Source: Perkinsus chesapeaki (Eukaryota > Perkinsozoa > Perkinsida > Perkinsidae). Taken from it: a DNA stretch of 49,938 nt. Of this stretch, positions 32,501-43,700 are shown in pieces. Made by a program: the position numbers and the translations under genes. The notes under the pieces were generated by a model, which saw only the letters and a list, made by a program, of their open reading frames with translations, ran no database searches and was not told where the DNA came from. The stretch spans positions 1 through 49,938 of the forward strand of contig JAAPAO010000185.1 in the NCBI GenBank assembly GCA_013115145.1, in the 5' to 3' direction. Numbering within the stretch: the first letter of the stretch is position 1; every line of letters starts with the position of its first letter.

Positions 32501-34184
32501 GAGGCTCGGATATGGGAAGATCTCTGGCGTATTCCTGCCTGTGAGTTTGAACATCTTAGTGGGTCCTTGATGAGTTAGAGCATGATTGCAATGTAGAGAT
32601 CATGCCGGTTTGAGCAACCATAAAGTTCATAGGAGATAACCGAGTGTTGATTAGCAATACTCGTTCACATCATGGTATGAGATAGAGGACATAACTCGGG
32701 AACAGCGCTCCATTTAGCCTCGATATATCATCATCCCGCACTCCATGACTCATGGACCATGAAGAGTGAGAAACCGCCAGTAGACATTTCATGAAAGGCT
32801 GTGCCACAGCGGCTGTGGAGCGCAAGAGTACCAGCATATAGCTGAGTTCGACTCATTAGTATTTGGCAAATTAGGGCGCCTAAGCGAAGGGACAGCAGGT
32901 ATGACACAATTGGTGCCACAAGCACCTGCAGGCTGCCTGCACTTACTAGATTGTTTAAGATCAGTCTGAATTGTATGCGTCTTGAAGTGCCGCATTGCGG
33001 GTGGCTCGTAATAAGCTGCAAATGGTGAGAAACATAAAATGCTCCCTAGAGGAATGTGCTTGATGTTTCTTTTTGCTCTTGGAATTCCCGTCCGCATCAG
33101 GAACTCATTGTGGTCCTGAGAAGCACTCTCAAATGTGGCCAAACGCTTCCTAGTCCAGTTCGTTATACGGTGTTAGTAAATCCTTTGAGAAAGTTTGATG
33201 AATGTAGATACGATTCGTAGCTTCCGACAACAACTGTGTGATAACGCGTATCATTTCAGCTCGTCCAGACAATACTGAGAGCTGAGGGAAAGAGCAACCA
33301 ATCAATGACAACTCTGGGATGCCTGTTGATGGTGTATCGAAGAAGTGGCGTCATTGGATGTTATTCGGGACTGCAGGCCAAATTAACACAAACTGTAAGC
33401 GCTTTAAATGCGGGCAATTTCGCACTGAAATTGCGAGAAATTTTGTTTCCCTCAATACTTAACGATTTTTTTTCTGTGTTTGGCTGATTTTTCCTGGATA
33501 TTTTAGCAAGCATTTTACTCAGTTTAACTAAAAAGCAGATCACATTGTAGTATTCCACACTTGCTTCAGCTTCATGCTAAAATTATGGAAAGTTAGGCAT
33601 CTCATTTGTTGCTTTTTCGGAAGAAAATTTCCCGGGAAATTTTCCCCGTTTTATTCGGAATTTTTTTGCATTGCAAATTCCAGGATGTATGTGATGACGA
33701 ATTGCTATCGAAGTTTCAAGACGTCTCTTTAGGGAAGTAACGGGTTTGTGAACGTTTGCTTTGTAGCGCACGTGTGTGCTTAAAAATCGAAGACATCGTC
33801 CCTCTGAAAAATTTTATGCGAAAATTTTTTACCTGAAGTGTTGTCCCTGCCGAGCTGGCCATTGAACTCCCTTCGCCCTTCAGGTTCTAAATGCGATGCT
33901 AATGTCTGTATTATACGAAAGGATTTTGAAGATAGTTCAACGCAATTCTTATACCGTGTCATCGGCTATTAAGAGGTACCGGGCAAAGCTGCCGGAATAA
34001 AAGGCGCAGGTTCAATTCCTGGCTGGGGCATTTTTCTGTAATTATCATCTGTACTGTAACGATATATTCACGTTGTATTACGAAAATCGAGTTTCTATTT
34101 CTTTGTAGAGTTTCGTTGGGCTACTTGATGATTCGGAAGCGATTATACCCCACAGGTGGGTTCATATGGGATTTAACGATGTAA
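26552..34184 (+). CDS. SLC25A17: Peroxisomal-type mitochondrial carrier family protein (PMP34-like)
   Basis: Six-helix SLC25 transporter; PMP34 members carry CoA, FAD, NAD and related nucleotides across the peroxisomal membrane. Exons: 26552-26657, 26914-27064, 27196-27238 (or to 27262), 27294-27362, 27931-28051, 28445-28657, 29295-29401, 33260-33394, 33884-33975, 34109-34184; phases agree, giving about 370-378 aa. The three repeats show YPLDQIR, then TSPLWVYSTTKR, then TYPLQLVQTILR. PLW in repeat 2 and a PLQ/PMQ-type signature in repeat 3 are typical of PMP34 rather than of general carriers. LYQGIGASVEALLVSYFVFF and VGNPVVHFVVYE also match. A long loop after helix 4 (about 50 residues) enlarges it. 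The start follows a pyrimidine-AG site by 13 nt. Intron 29402-33259 (3.9 kb) holds another gene; introns 28052-28444 and 33976-34108 hold tRNA-like segments. Confidence 0.85.
28330..28395 (+). other. B-box sequence in carrier intron 28052-28444
   Basis: An exact tRNA B-box, GGTTCGAATCC (28368-28378), in sense orientation. A weak A-box-like stretch (TTGGCTCTCGTGTC) lies about 40 nt upstream. Confidence 0.5.
28678..28755 (+). repeat. 39-bp tandem duplication
   Basis: Two adjacent copies (28678-28716 and 28717-28755) differing at a few positions, within the carrier intron 28658-29294. Confidence 0.85.
29515..29553. repeat. 18-bp perfect hairpin in carrier intron
   Basis: 29515-29532/tac/29536-29553, exact over 18 bp (CAGCAGCGATATGGACCA). 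The longest compact hairpin in the window. Confidence 0.92.
30220..31385 (+). pseudogene. Secreted-type gene nested in the carrier intron, with a frame break
   Basis: Lies on the same strand inside carrier intron 29402-33259. The start at 30220 (MMSKSFIILNVVFPFW, signal-peptide-like) follows a CTTGCAG acceptor by 19 nt. The first frame runs to 30537 and contains GTYKAVAMPD and a conserved-looking FTMEVKDGVNGQL block. From about 30495 the protein continues in a different frame (CMRFLTGGYLGGEF, then a beta-rich domain, then a long Ser/Pro/Asp-rich tail) to the stop at 31385. The frames overlap from about 30490 to 30537. Joining them needs a one-base shift or a 20-nt intron, smaller than any other here. 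It may be a pseudogene, a recent frameshift allele or a base-calling error. I do not recognise the domain; secretion is inferred. Confidence 0.6.
33623..33644. repeat. 22-bp perfect palindrome
   Basis: GAAAATTTCCCGGGAAATTTTC is self-complementary over all 22 bases apart from none unpaired; it lies in carrier intron 33395-33883. Confidence 0.9.
33976..34035 (+). other. tRNA-like segment with T-run in carrier intron
   Basis: The intron begins near the exon edge with an A-box-like GGGCAAAGCTGCCGG, then the B-box GGTTCAATTCC (34009-34019), then GGCTGGGGCA and TTTTT (34031-34035), which looks like an RNA polymerase III terminator. The acceptor stem does not close, so it is tRNA-derived rather than a tRNA gene. 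Confidence 0.6.
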
Positions 34185-35572
34185 AGTTTTTACCACGGAT
34201 TTGAAATATCTCATTACTTTACGATGAATGAAATGCTAAGTGATTCAGCCCAAGTCTAAAAGGGACTTTAAATTCCCTTTCAGCTCTTTGGTTTTTTTCA
34301 CGAAAATTCCATGTTTGAATCTGAAGTATTTCCATCCCCGAGCGAAACCATTCCTACGGTGATGCTGAATGGCTCCTTGGACTTTGATAAACGACTCAAG
34401 TGAATGTATTAGTTCATTGGTGAATGATAAAATAGTACTATAATAATTATAGGTAATTAGGGATTCTCGTTATGTTATAAATATATTAATAACATTATAA
34501 TTGATATCATTGTACACTGCGCATCAAATTCTGATCAGCTCTTTTAAGAGTTGAGAACAACTAAGGTGTGGTTATTAGCTCATTTGACGCACCCTACATA
34601 TAGTAACTTCGTATATAATAGAGATTCCACCTTCTCCTTCAATATCATTCTCCATCTGCTTAAGGCATATTCCGGTGCTGATGAAATGTTGCAGTGACGC
34701 GCAATATCTTGGCGCGCGGTCGTGAACGATGATTCTGCGAGGCCTCTAGAGCTAGGGGCATTATAATCTGATTTTTGATAGATATCTGATCCACCATCAT
34801 TATAGTATTCAAAGCAAGGTGTGCATTAGTTAAGAGCAGCGTATGGTTCCTGGAATATATAGTCCTTCTGGGACGAACAGCGAGCACACAAGCTGATTAC
34901 ACCACGTTCCATTGGGCGATTGCTCAGTAATGCGGTAAACATCAAATCGATTTTACCCCATTCGCGCATTTGGCATCTGCGACGCTTTTGATTTAATCAA
35001 CCGCTCTACAGGAGCTGCCCCAGAACGGTTATATATTATAGAAGATCCTCCCCCGCCGAGGAATCTACATTGCTGCCGATTTCTGCATCCCCGCCGATTA
35101 CCCGAAAATAATGCGAACTCCTTGGACCGATCATTATTATGAGTAGCAGCACAGATGGTAACATTTGCAATCGGTATTTCACCGGAGTTCGGCAGGCTAC
35201 GACAACTTTCTAAAACCGACACAGCGATGCACTGCTGCTGGCTAGCCTGCTCGAAGGGGACAGACTGCTGCACAAGATAAAGTTGTGTATAACATTTCAT
35301 AAACTTCATTATCAAACTAATGATCGAACGAGTCCGATTTACTATGGACTAATTTATCGTAATAAATGTAACACTAATATATTAGATTGGAAGTTGTCGC
35401 ATAATTTCGCCTGATGTCTGGTATCGGAATATCTGACCGCAGCCTTCCGAGACTTGGCATTTTTGGTGGAGTACTTGAGTGTAGAAATTCATCGAGATAA
35501 TTTAAAGACGTCTACGGCGTGCTTTCTGTGAAGTTACTTACCATTTAGGATTTAACAGTATATTATTCGCTT
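34185..35572. other. Intergenic
   Basis: No supported gene. AT-rich 34380-34640. A 120-codon minus-strand frame at 34953-35315 has no domain, start context or splice partner. Confidence 0.45.
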
Positions 35573-38500
35573 ATGTCCAATAATTATTCCACATCAGCAC
35601 AGCCGTATAGCTCCAAACAAGATCAAGAGCAAGGTGATATTGGGGAAGGCAAGGGGAGGGGGGGGGGCATAGAGGAGCATCATATGAGATGATGGTATGA
35701 TTGATGGACGATACCGTATTAGACATAGCAGCAGGAAGGTGTGCCTGTTAGTCTGTATTTTCTGTTCTCTCTTAAGAACGCTTTTCCTTCTCCTTCAAAT
35801 GCTTCTCCGGAAGGCTGGATGAATCGCTTCGTGTAATCAGTTCGCCTGCTCGGTTGGGCTGTGTAAAATGGGCCACACCATTTCGATTCTATTGAGATCG
35901 AAATAGTTGACACTAAACTGACGAAAAATCAGCATTAACCTCGTTATATTGGAAAAACAATCGAAAAAACTCAGCAGGTCATATAATTTTGTAATGTTCT
36001 GCAATGCCCCACACAACTTGTACTTTTCCTAGATAAGAATACTGTCCTAGACTTCATGCTCAGGTTTGTCTCTGACTGGTGTGAATGCAGCAGTAGTTCG
36101 TCTGCTGGTGGTGGAGGTCACTGCGAGGATGCTCCATGGTAGGTGTGATTGGAAGCCTCGTTGGTAGATTACAACCTTACTGACGGATGAGATTACGATC
36201 TCATTGGTCATTACGCTTTTTTTATTTATTATTCAAGACGCTAATTCTTATGCCTTTGTTGCGAACTTTTTATATTAAGGCTTTGATGAAATATTTCGCG
36301 GTTACCTCACACTCGTTAAGGTAGACTGTGAAAATCCTGTGAATTTTCGGCGACAAAATTTCTGATTTTCTCCGTCTTCCGCAGGGGAGACACCATCCGA
36401 CGCAATGCAGAGTGGCTTCGATGACGTGCAGCAGGCGTATCTCGATACGGCGGATTTGCCAGGGTCAACCTCGGAGGACCGGGCAACGGCAGCAAATCTG
36501 ATTGAAAGGGTAAGAAGAGTGTGCGCGGCGTTTAGCTAGTTGGGTGCATATCGTAATTTAAATCGTATTTATTATGTATCATCATCCGAGTCGAAAAATT
36601 TTGAGCAGCAGAGATGAACCCTCGTGAATGTTTAGTGGGCGCATGTGCGCGAAATGGGAAGATCGTCATCAGTTGTTTTTAGATTCCTTCGCTATCGTCA
36701 AGTGTTAAAATATCGGCCAAGTTGAATGCCACGAAAGCCAGTGAGCTCGAGGACTTTATATTGTCGTTGGAAAGAGAGACTGTTGATAATAAGATGTCCA
36801 GAGGGGTAAGCTGGTTATTATCCCCTCTAATCTTCGACTATTAATTCACATTGCAGAGATTCGTATACGCGCTGGCACGACGAACATCTATCTACGCGAT
36901 CAGGCGATAGATATTTCTGCCCTTCGGATTTTTTACAAAATCGATTTTCGGAACGAAAGAAGCTGCAACTTACTCTAAGCGCCATCTCCTCTCTGATGAT
37001 CGATTTACTCTTTAAGTGCAACCCTGAAGTGTCTCTTAGTTGGCAATCGAAATCGCCGAGTACAAAATCGGCGTGCTGTTCTTGCACCGTCTCGAATTTG
37101 AGTTTAGCAAGCCCTCGTATCGTTCCACACTGCGCTGGTCGTTTAGAAGGGTGATTCAGTGTCATGTTCTTTATAGCTTTGTGGCATACACGTTTCACCT
37201 TTCGACGACCAATAGGGTTAGAGATAGTAATTAGGCTATTTTATGGCGTTGGAGTGTGGTCACTGTGGCCGCGTAAAGTGGGGAGAGGACCGCTAAGGTT
37301 CGCAGCAAAATGTTTTTGCTCAGCTATGACTTTGTTATAACATTTTAATCTTTCGAGAAGTATCGGAGAACGATAGAAAATAATAATGTTTTGAAACGGA
37401 GCGCATCGGAGGTTCCTTCCTCGACGCTCATTGCCAGTTTGCTGTGGATAGAATTTTATACGGCACGTTCGTGAATGTACTCTTCGATGAGAGTTTGCCA
37501 CGGCGAATGTTTTGAATCAAAACATTATAAAAAACATTTGAAACACATTATTAAAACTTTCAATGGTTTCGGAGATTTCTCATGGCGCCAGTAGTGCAAC
37601 TCTCGAGGACTCCGTCGTATTTCCCAGCGCGAGATCGAAGGCTTCCAGAAGGGGTCCGTTGGTGTTGCTGTAGAAGCATTTCCGGTGAAATCATTGTCGA
37701 ATATCCGTCGCATTAGGAACACTTTTTGATCCGCCCGAAGGAAGGCTACTGTGTGGAGCTAGAGAAATTTTCGAATTGGTCATCACATTTCTGACTCAAA
37801 AATTCCGACGGTCTTTTGGTCTCAGGGTGTCGTCAACGTACCGACGACAGACGACTGTTTCGGCATCTACATGTCCTATATTGATTCCGAGTTGCCGATC
37901 TTCCCCGTACTTTTCGATCCACTTTCGAGAGACAACAGACCAGCGGCGAGCTGCCTCTATTTTGATTCGGTAAGTAAGTTGGAAGCTACTAAACGTTCGA
38001 CGAAGAGGTGTCTTGGTTATTCCTGTCCGCTCTGTACGACATAAACTAGATGATTTATTTTATGTTTACAATTTGATTTTGTTAAATTTATTAAGAACAT
38101 CAAATTCGTGCGAAACTGTCGCCCACTCGACCTCCATAGTGCATCTGCTGAGTCTCTCTGGGACTAGTTTTGGAACATTCTCGAAATGCTGGCTTTGTTG
38201 GGCATGTGTAGGAACTCTGAGCCGAAAGATGCAAAGTTATGAGTTGCGTAAATTCATAGGACTTACTTTACCTAGTTAATAACTGATTAATATGCTTGTG
38301 TACTATTATAAGTTTTGTATAGTATTATAGTATCCAGACTGGTCAATTATTTGGCTCATATATCTAGATCTATTAACTTAGTTAATAATTAATATCCTTA
38401 TAGTGTTACCTATTCCCATTCACTTGGCTCGCTCTATCGCCAATTAGATTTCCTCATCAAAGTGTCGATCGCCCGATCCATGCGCATCAGTTGGACGGAT

Positions 38501-40255
38501 CTTTTTCACCACTTTGAACTAATAGAAATCTTGCTGAAAACTTTTTCTCGGTTGCCTGGGCACCGGAAGTGGTGACAGTGACGATGGAAGACGGCTAAAA
38601 AGGGGCGCTAGATTTGCCGTTGATTTGTCAGAGTGTGGATTTGGCGGCGTATATCGGGCGGTTGATGAGCAACTTGTCCGACGTCAACTTCAACTCGGTG
38701 TATCCTTTAGAGGTAGGAATCAATGAGGGGACTTTGTTTTTCCAGGAAATTTTTTTTCCGGAAAATTCGCGAAATTTCGTGGTAAACATAACGGTTGAAA
38801 TGATCGGCTTGGTTCGTGCGGGGATCAAATATATCACTAATTCTGATTACCGTCATCTCGAACTTCTGTATGAAAATTGGTAGCTTAATACATTAGCCTG
38901 GGAGAAAGCCGTGCTCCTTGTTACGTTAAACTAGTCGAGTATCCACCAGTCACTGTAGGGGGCATAGAGGCAGATGAGATGATCGGCGGGGTAGAGGGAA
39001 CTTCAGCTTCCCTCTTCGGTAGTCTAGGAAAATATTTCTCAGCAAAATCTCTACGGGGTCTCTCCAGCATTGGGAATCCGGAGGGCTAGACGGACTGCGG
39101 AAGTGTTGCTGTATGGTTTGCAATTTGCGTGTTGTGGGCATTTTTTGGAAACTTTTTGTCAGGCGTTGACTCTGGAGTCGAACGGTACCACTGGGCTCGA
39201 CTCGCAGCATTTAGTCGAATGCGAGGACCTGATAGAGGCACTCGGATGGCCGAGGCCGGAGCCGGTGCCGATGGTTGATGATGACGACAAGCACTGGGCT
39301 GAAGAGGAGGCTCCGGAAGACACTCGAGCCAGCGAGGTCACCCCCGAGGGTCAGCGGGAGGAGGCGATCACTCCTGTTAAAGAGGAAATTGTAGCGGAGT
39401 TCGAGACGCCGGAGACGGAAGCTCCCAGTGAGGAGGATCAGCAACAACATAGTCCGGTGAAGGGCAGGCCTTTCAGACTGGTCGAGGCTACTGGTGATGT
39501 GTAAGTTGGGGGCACGAGGGCAATGGATTTCGGCAAACTAAGTCCCTTTGTTTCGATGCCATTTTGGAGAGCTTGTTCTGTAATGTGAAATTGTCGTGAA
39601 GTGTTCCGTGAATAAGTTTGTGAAATTGTGAGTTTGTTGAAGTGTGTGAAGTTGTGGCGTGGTTTAGCTCCCGAATAGAGAACCCTCAGACCAGGTTATT
39701 TTACGCTGCGCACCTAATTTTCATCAGAGATTTGAGGATTTAAGACCATTGGGCGTTCATCAGTGTAGATGTTTTATTTGTCGAGGAGGATTCCTGCCAT
39801 TTCTTCCGGGCATTATGAGAAAATCATTGTAATCGATCAGCACATTTCCGCGAGGTTAGATCTTCAGCTAGTACAATCGCCGAGTTTAGGACGATAATAG
39901 ATACCGGCGGACGTAGGGAAACAGTTGGCAAAGTGAACAGTAGGGTTCTTGCTTGGCTGGTAAAATATCTTCTAGTGCGGTGGTCGCTTAAGTGTCAAGT
40001 TGTAAAGTCTGCAGCTGTCACTAAGGGAAGATTTAATTACGCACTTTGACAAATTTCCATTTATCTGGAATGTTGCGCAAGTGACATTTTTTCAGAGATC
40101 TGCCGTCGGAGGAGCTGCCAGATTTCACACTACTTCCGCCGGAGCCCATCATCGAGGGAGAAGAAAATAACCAGTTCTGCGGTTTCTGTGGTTTTGATTG
40201 GCGTCGTGAGCTGGCGCCGCTGCAGAGGTTCTTCGGCGAGCAAGCTCGTCATTGA
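35573..40255 (+). CDS. Unrecognised nine-exon gene with acidic tail and CxxC motif
   Basis: Exons 35573-35633, 36064-36138, 36385-36509, 36683-36805, 37040-37150, 37826-37969, 38632-38712, 39163-39500 and 40096-40255 join in phase to 405 aa. Introns are long for this window (up to 662 nt). The N-terminal third is helical (GVNAAVVRLLVVEVTARMLH, then KASELEDFILSLERE). The middle has FGIYMSYIDSELPIFPVLFD. Exon 8 is a long acidic Pro/Glu-rich stretch, and the last exon ends with NQFCGFCGFDWRRELAPLQ, a CxxC pair that could bind metal. No family was recognised. Exon 5 is the least certain join: a short alternative exon at 36857 would end in a stop. The start codon follows a CATTTAG acceptor by 26 nt. 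Confidence 0.55.
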
Positions 40256-40701
40256 AGATTACTATAAAAGTTGAAGTGATATTTGTTGTTGTTGTTGTTC
40301 ATATGGAGATAAGTTTCTATTAGAGAATCGTTCCCTTCACTGTCACCAGTCTGTTGCGTTCACTGTGCGATGTTCGATGGGACTGTGTTTGATATAAGCT
40401 TCCGGCGCCCCGTACCCACAGCATCGCACGGAGATAGCTTTTCGTGGCGCGCGCCTTTTGTCTGGGGCGAGCGAGATTTACGTCAGCCTTGGTGTGGTGG
40501 TGGATGGTGAAATATATTGGGATGTTATTGAGGAATATGGATGGAATTTGATAAGATATTTTGAGGTTAATTTCACAAAGATTCGTTTGAAGTTGAATTG
40601 CAAAGATTCTTGGGGGGTCGAATTGCAAAGATTCCTGCGAGGTTGATTGGGAGACCAAGGTTCTTTGGGGTAGGGTTATTGGTGTGTGATTGGTTCCAAT
40701 T
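40256..40701. other. Short intergenic region
   Basis: Separates the CxxC gene from eIF3c on the same strand. Holds a short GTT microsatellite at about 40283-40300 and an imperfect repeat of GAATTGCAAAGATTC near 40596-40638. No gene seen. Confidence 0.5.
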
Positions 40702-43700
40702 ATGAGTGACACTCCAAAACTAAACCGATCGGCGATGACGTCGTTGCAATCGGATATCCATTCGATGCAAAATAATATGAAAACTGACGATTTCCATTCC
40801 TTGGCAAACTCCTACAATGCGACCCTGAGGAGTTGGGAGAAAGCCGCGGCGATGAGCTCGGCGATGAGCGGTGCTGAGGTGGTCGATGTTCAAAAGATGG
40901 TAAGGTGCGCATGCGTGCAAATGTGGTAGTGTGGTTGATGTCAGAACGCCCCGGACTTCCTGGTGAAGGCGGTAGTTGACTTGGAGGATTATATTCAGGA
41001 GAAGTTCTCGAGTAGTTGGGAAATCTTTATAGTGCATAAATGAGCGTATCTTTAGATAAGTCTAAGATGTCGAAGATCAAAGCACAAGCGTTGAACAAGC
41101 TTAGGGCACAGGTAAGATACAAAATAGGTCAGCTTGGTGACGACTGTGGCTAAATCGATCAGGTCCGGAAGGGAAATGCGCAGACTTTCTCTGAGGAGCA
41201 GCTCGAGCATTGTCGAGAGCACCCGGAAGATTACGCTGACCTGGAGCCCGAGGTTGACGAGGACTCTGACGACGACGATCAGGATGAAGTTGAGAGTGAG
41301 GAGTCCAGTAGCGAATCGGAGAGTGATAGTGACGACGAATCTTCCGAGAGCGAGTCGGATTCGGAGTCGGAGTCGGAGAGCAGCTCGAGCGAGAGCGAGG
41401 ATGAAAGCCCGAAGGTTCGCGGTGCCGGGATCGAACCCGGGTGGATCGGTTTGTGTATTAGGCCAAAGCGAAGCCGAAGCGTCGGGCAGTCGTTGATGAT
41501 GTGGATTCTGAGGGATCGCTGACTTCCTCAGATGAGGAGAGCGATAGTGACGAGGACGAGGTAATAAAACTCCAGAGGCCGGGATCGAACTTGCGTGGTT
41601 CAGTCGTCATCGGACGAATCGTCCTACAGCAGTAGCTCTTCATCATCGTCGAGCAGCTCCTCGGAGTCGGACTTCTCGACGAGTGAGAGCGAGTCTGAGA
41701 GTGACGCGGAGAGCGCATGGAGCATGTCGGCCGACGATGAGAGTGAAGATGACGAGCTGGACGAGCAGGCGAAGAGGAGAAAGAGAGCTTTGAAATGGCT
41801 CAAGGACAGCGATGAGAGTGACTCTGAAGATGAGAGGAGGCAGGCTAACGAGGTAATATGGCCTAGCGGTAGAGCGTTCGGTTTGTAACCCGTATGTCGC
41901 TGGTTCGATCCTTAGTTGTTACGTTTAGATCCGTGCTCGCCGCTTGCAAGCTCGTGGGGCCAAGGACGAGGCGGCAGCCAAGCGTCAGCAGGCCATGGAC
42001 AGCGATGCTGATGAGGAGGACACCGACGCCGAATTCAACGTCATAGACCGCGAGGAAGCGCTGGCTGAGACTTTGAAAACTCAATACGGTATCCATGATG
42101 AGATGGAGGAGGAGGATGTGCTGAGCAAGACTAAGGAGATCTTGCAGCAACGGGGTCGAAGAGGAGTTGACAGGCAACTTCAACATAAAAAGATGCTTGC
42201 TCTCCTGGAGATATCCGAGAAGAACGATTTCGATCTGAGCACTCGAGCGACCCTTCTGGGAGCTATCCTATCTCATTACGTGGACCAGCGAGCTGGCGTG
42301 TTCAACAGTCTCCCTAGGAAGGCATGGTTGGAGTGCTTTGGTTATCTTGGCAAGTTGATATCTCTCGTGGCTGCCGATGCTAACACTATCATTCTCACTG
42401 GTGGTATGGAGAAGAGTGAGGATGAGACTGTAAAGAGGCAACAGCGATCTGCGACCAACTCGGCGTTGGCCGGCTACATCGAACAGCTGGACGAAGACCT
42501 ATATAAGAGCCTTCAAAGTGCAGCAGAGTAGGCTTGGCCGGGGATCGAACCAGGGACCTTTCGATTGTTGTTAATTTTAGTTTGTCCTCCGCGCAACATT
42601 CCGCTGGTTCGTCGACTACTACTGGTGCTATCGATAATGCCGAGCAGTACACACAGCGACTGGTGGACTCCTACCGACTAGCTGCCGTGGAGTTCGTGGC
42701 ATTGTGTCAGTTCAAGAGTAATGGAGGGAGGGCATCTGTGAAGGGTTCGTACTGGATCATTTTTAAAACGGAGAAGTGGTACTTGTGAGAAATAAGGTTC
42801 ATAAAAATTTGCCAACGTACCAGGCTGGCGGCCTTGAAGCGTTTTCTTTGAAGACTTCTCTAAGGCTTCGTCACAGCGACATTTTGGCAACTAATCACTC
42901 CGCCTCCAATAGACCTAACTCGAACTAGGTTGTTGACGATGACGTTTCATTTCGGTTCCGTGCTCGTTTGTAGCTTCGCCGCGGATTAGTTCGAGGTTTT
43001 TTGTGATGTCGCGGCCGGGGTCTTTCGCATGTTGGTTGTTTCAGTTGATACCAGCGTTGAGGAAGGTGAAGCCAAGGACTCCGTGGTCTCCCGCGTCGCT
43101 TTGAAGTTGATAGATCATCTCTACTATCGTCCAGAGAACCTCAACAAGTTGGTCATTCGCAAGATTTCCGAGAACCTCAAGAACGGCGACGATCTGATGT
43201 CATGCAACCTCGCGAGCGCCTTGGTGGAGACCGCCAGTGTCGAGTGGGAGCGTCTCTCTCAGCTGGAGGAAGGCAGCTCCGTGGCTCTCGTCGGCAGTCT
43301 GGCCGCCTGCATCTACAACTTCAGCGGTCCTATGGCGACTAGCATGAAGGTCGTCGCTTTGTTACGTCAAATTTTCCACTACGCAAATAACGATCGACTG
43401 AAGGAAGCCAGGAGGCTGATAACGGTCTCGAACGTCCACGAGAGGGTGCCTCCCTCCCTTACCGGCGCGGGTGCCGATGTCAACACGCAAGTGTTATACA
43501 ACAGGGCGCTGGCAGCGATCGGAATGGCTCACTTCAGAGCTGGAAATGTTGCCCAGGCACATAAGTAATATATGGGTAATAATGTAGGGGGTGGGAATCG
43601 AACCTGTGTAGGTATCTATACGAGCTTTGCGGACAGAATCGATGCCGTGAACTTCTTGCTCAGGGATACAGTAGAGTGTCTACCATGCGCGGAGAGGTAG

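Noticed and set aside
33976-34035. Functional tRNA gene
   Set aside because: B-box and T-run are present but the acceptor stem does not close and the anticodon arm is not convincing; better described as tRNA-derived.
40690-40701. Upstream TTG start for eIF3c
   Set aside because: ATG 40702 is the first ATG in frame and sits at a sensible distance from an upstream AG; a TTG start is unlikely in a eukaryote.
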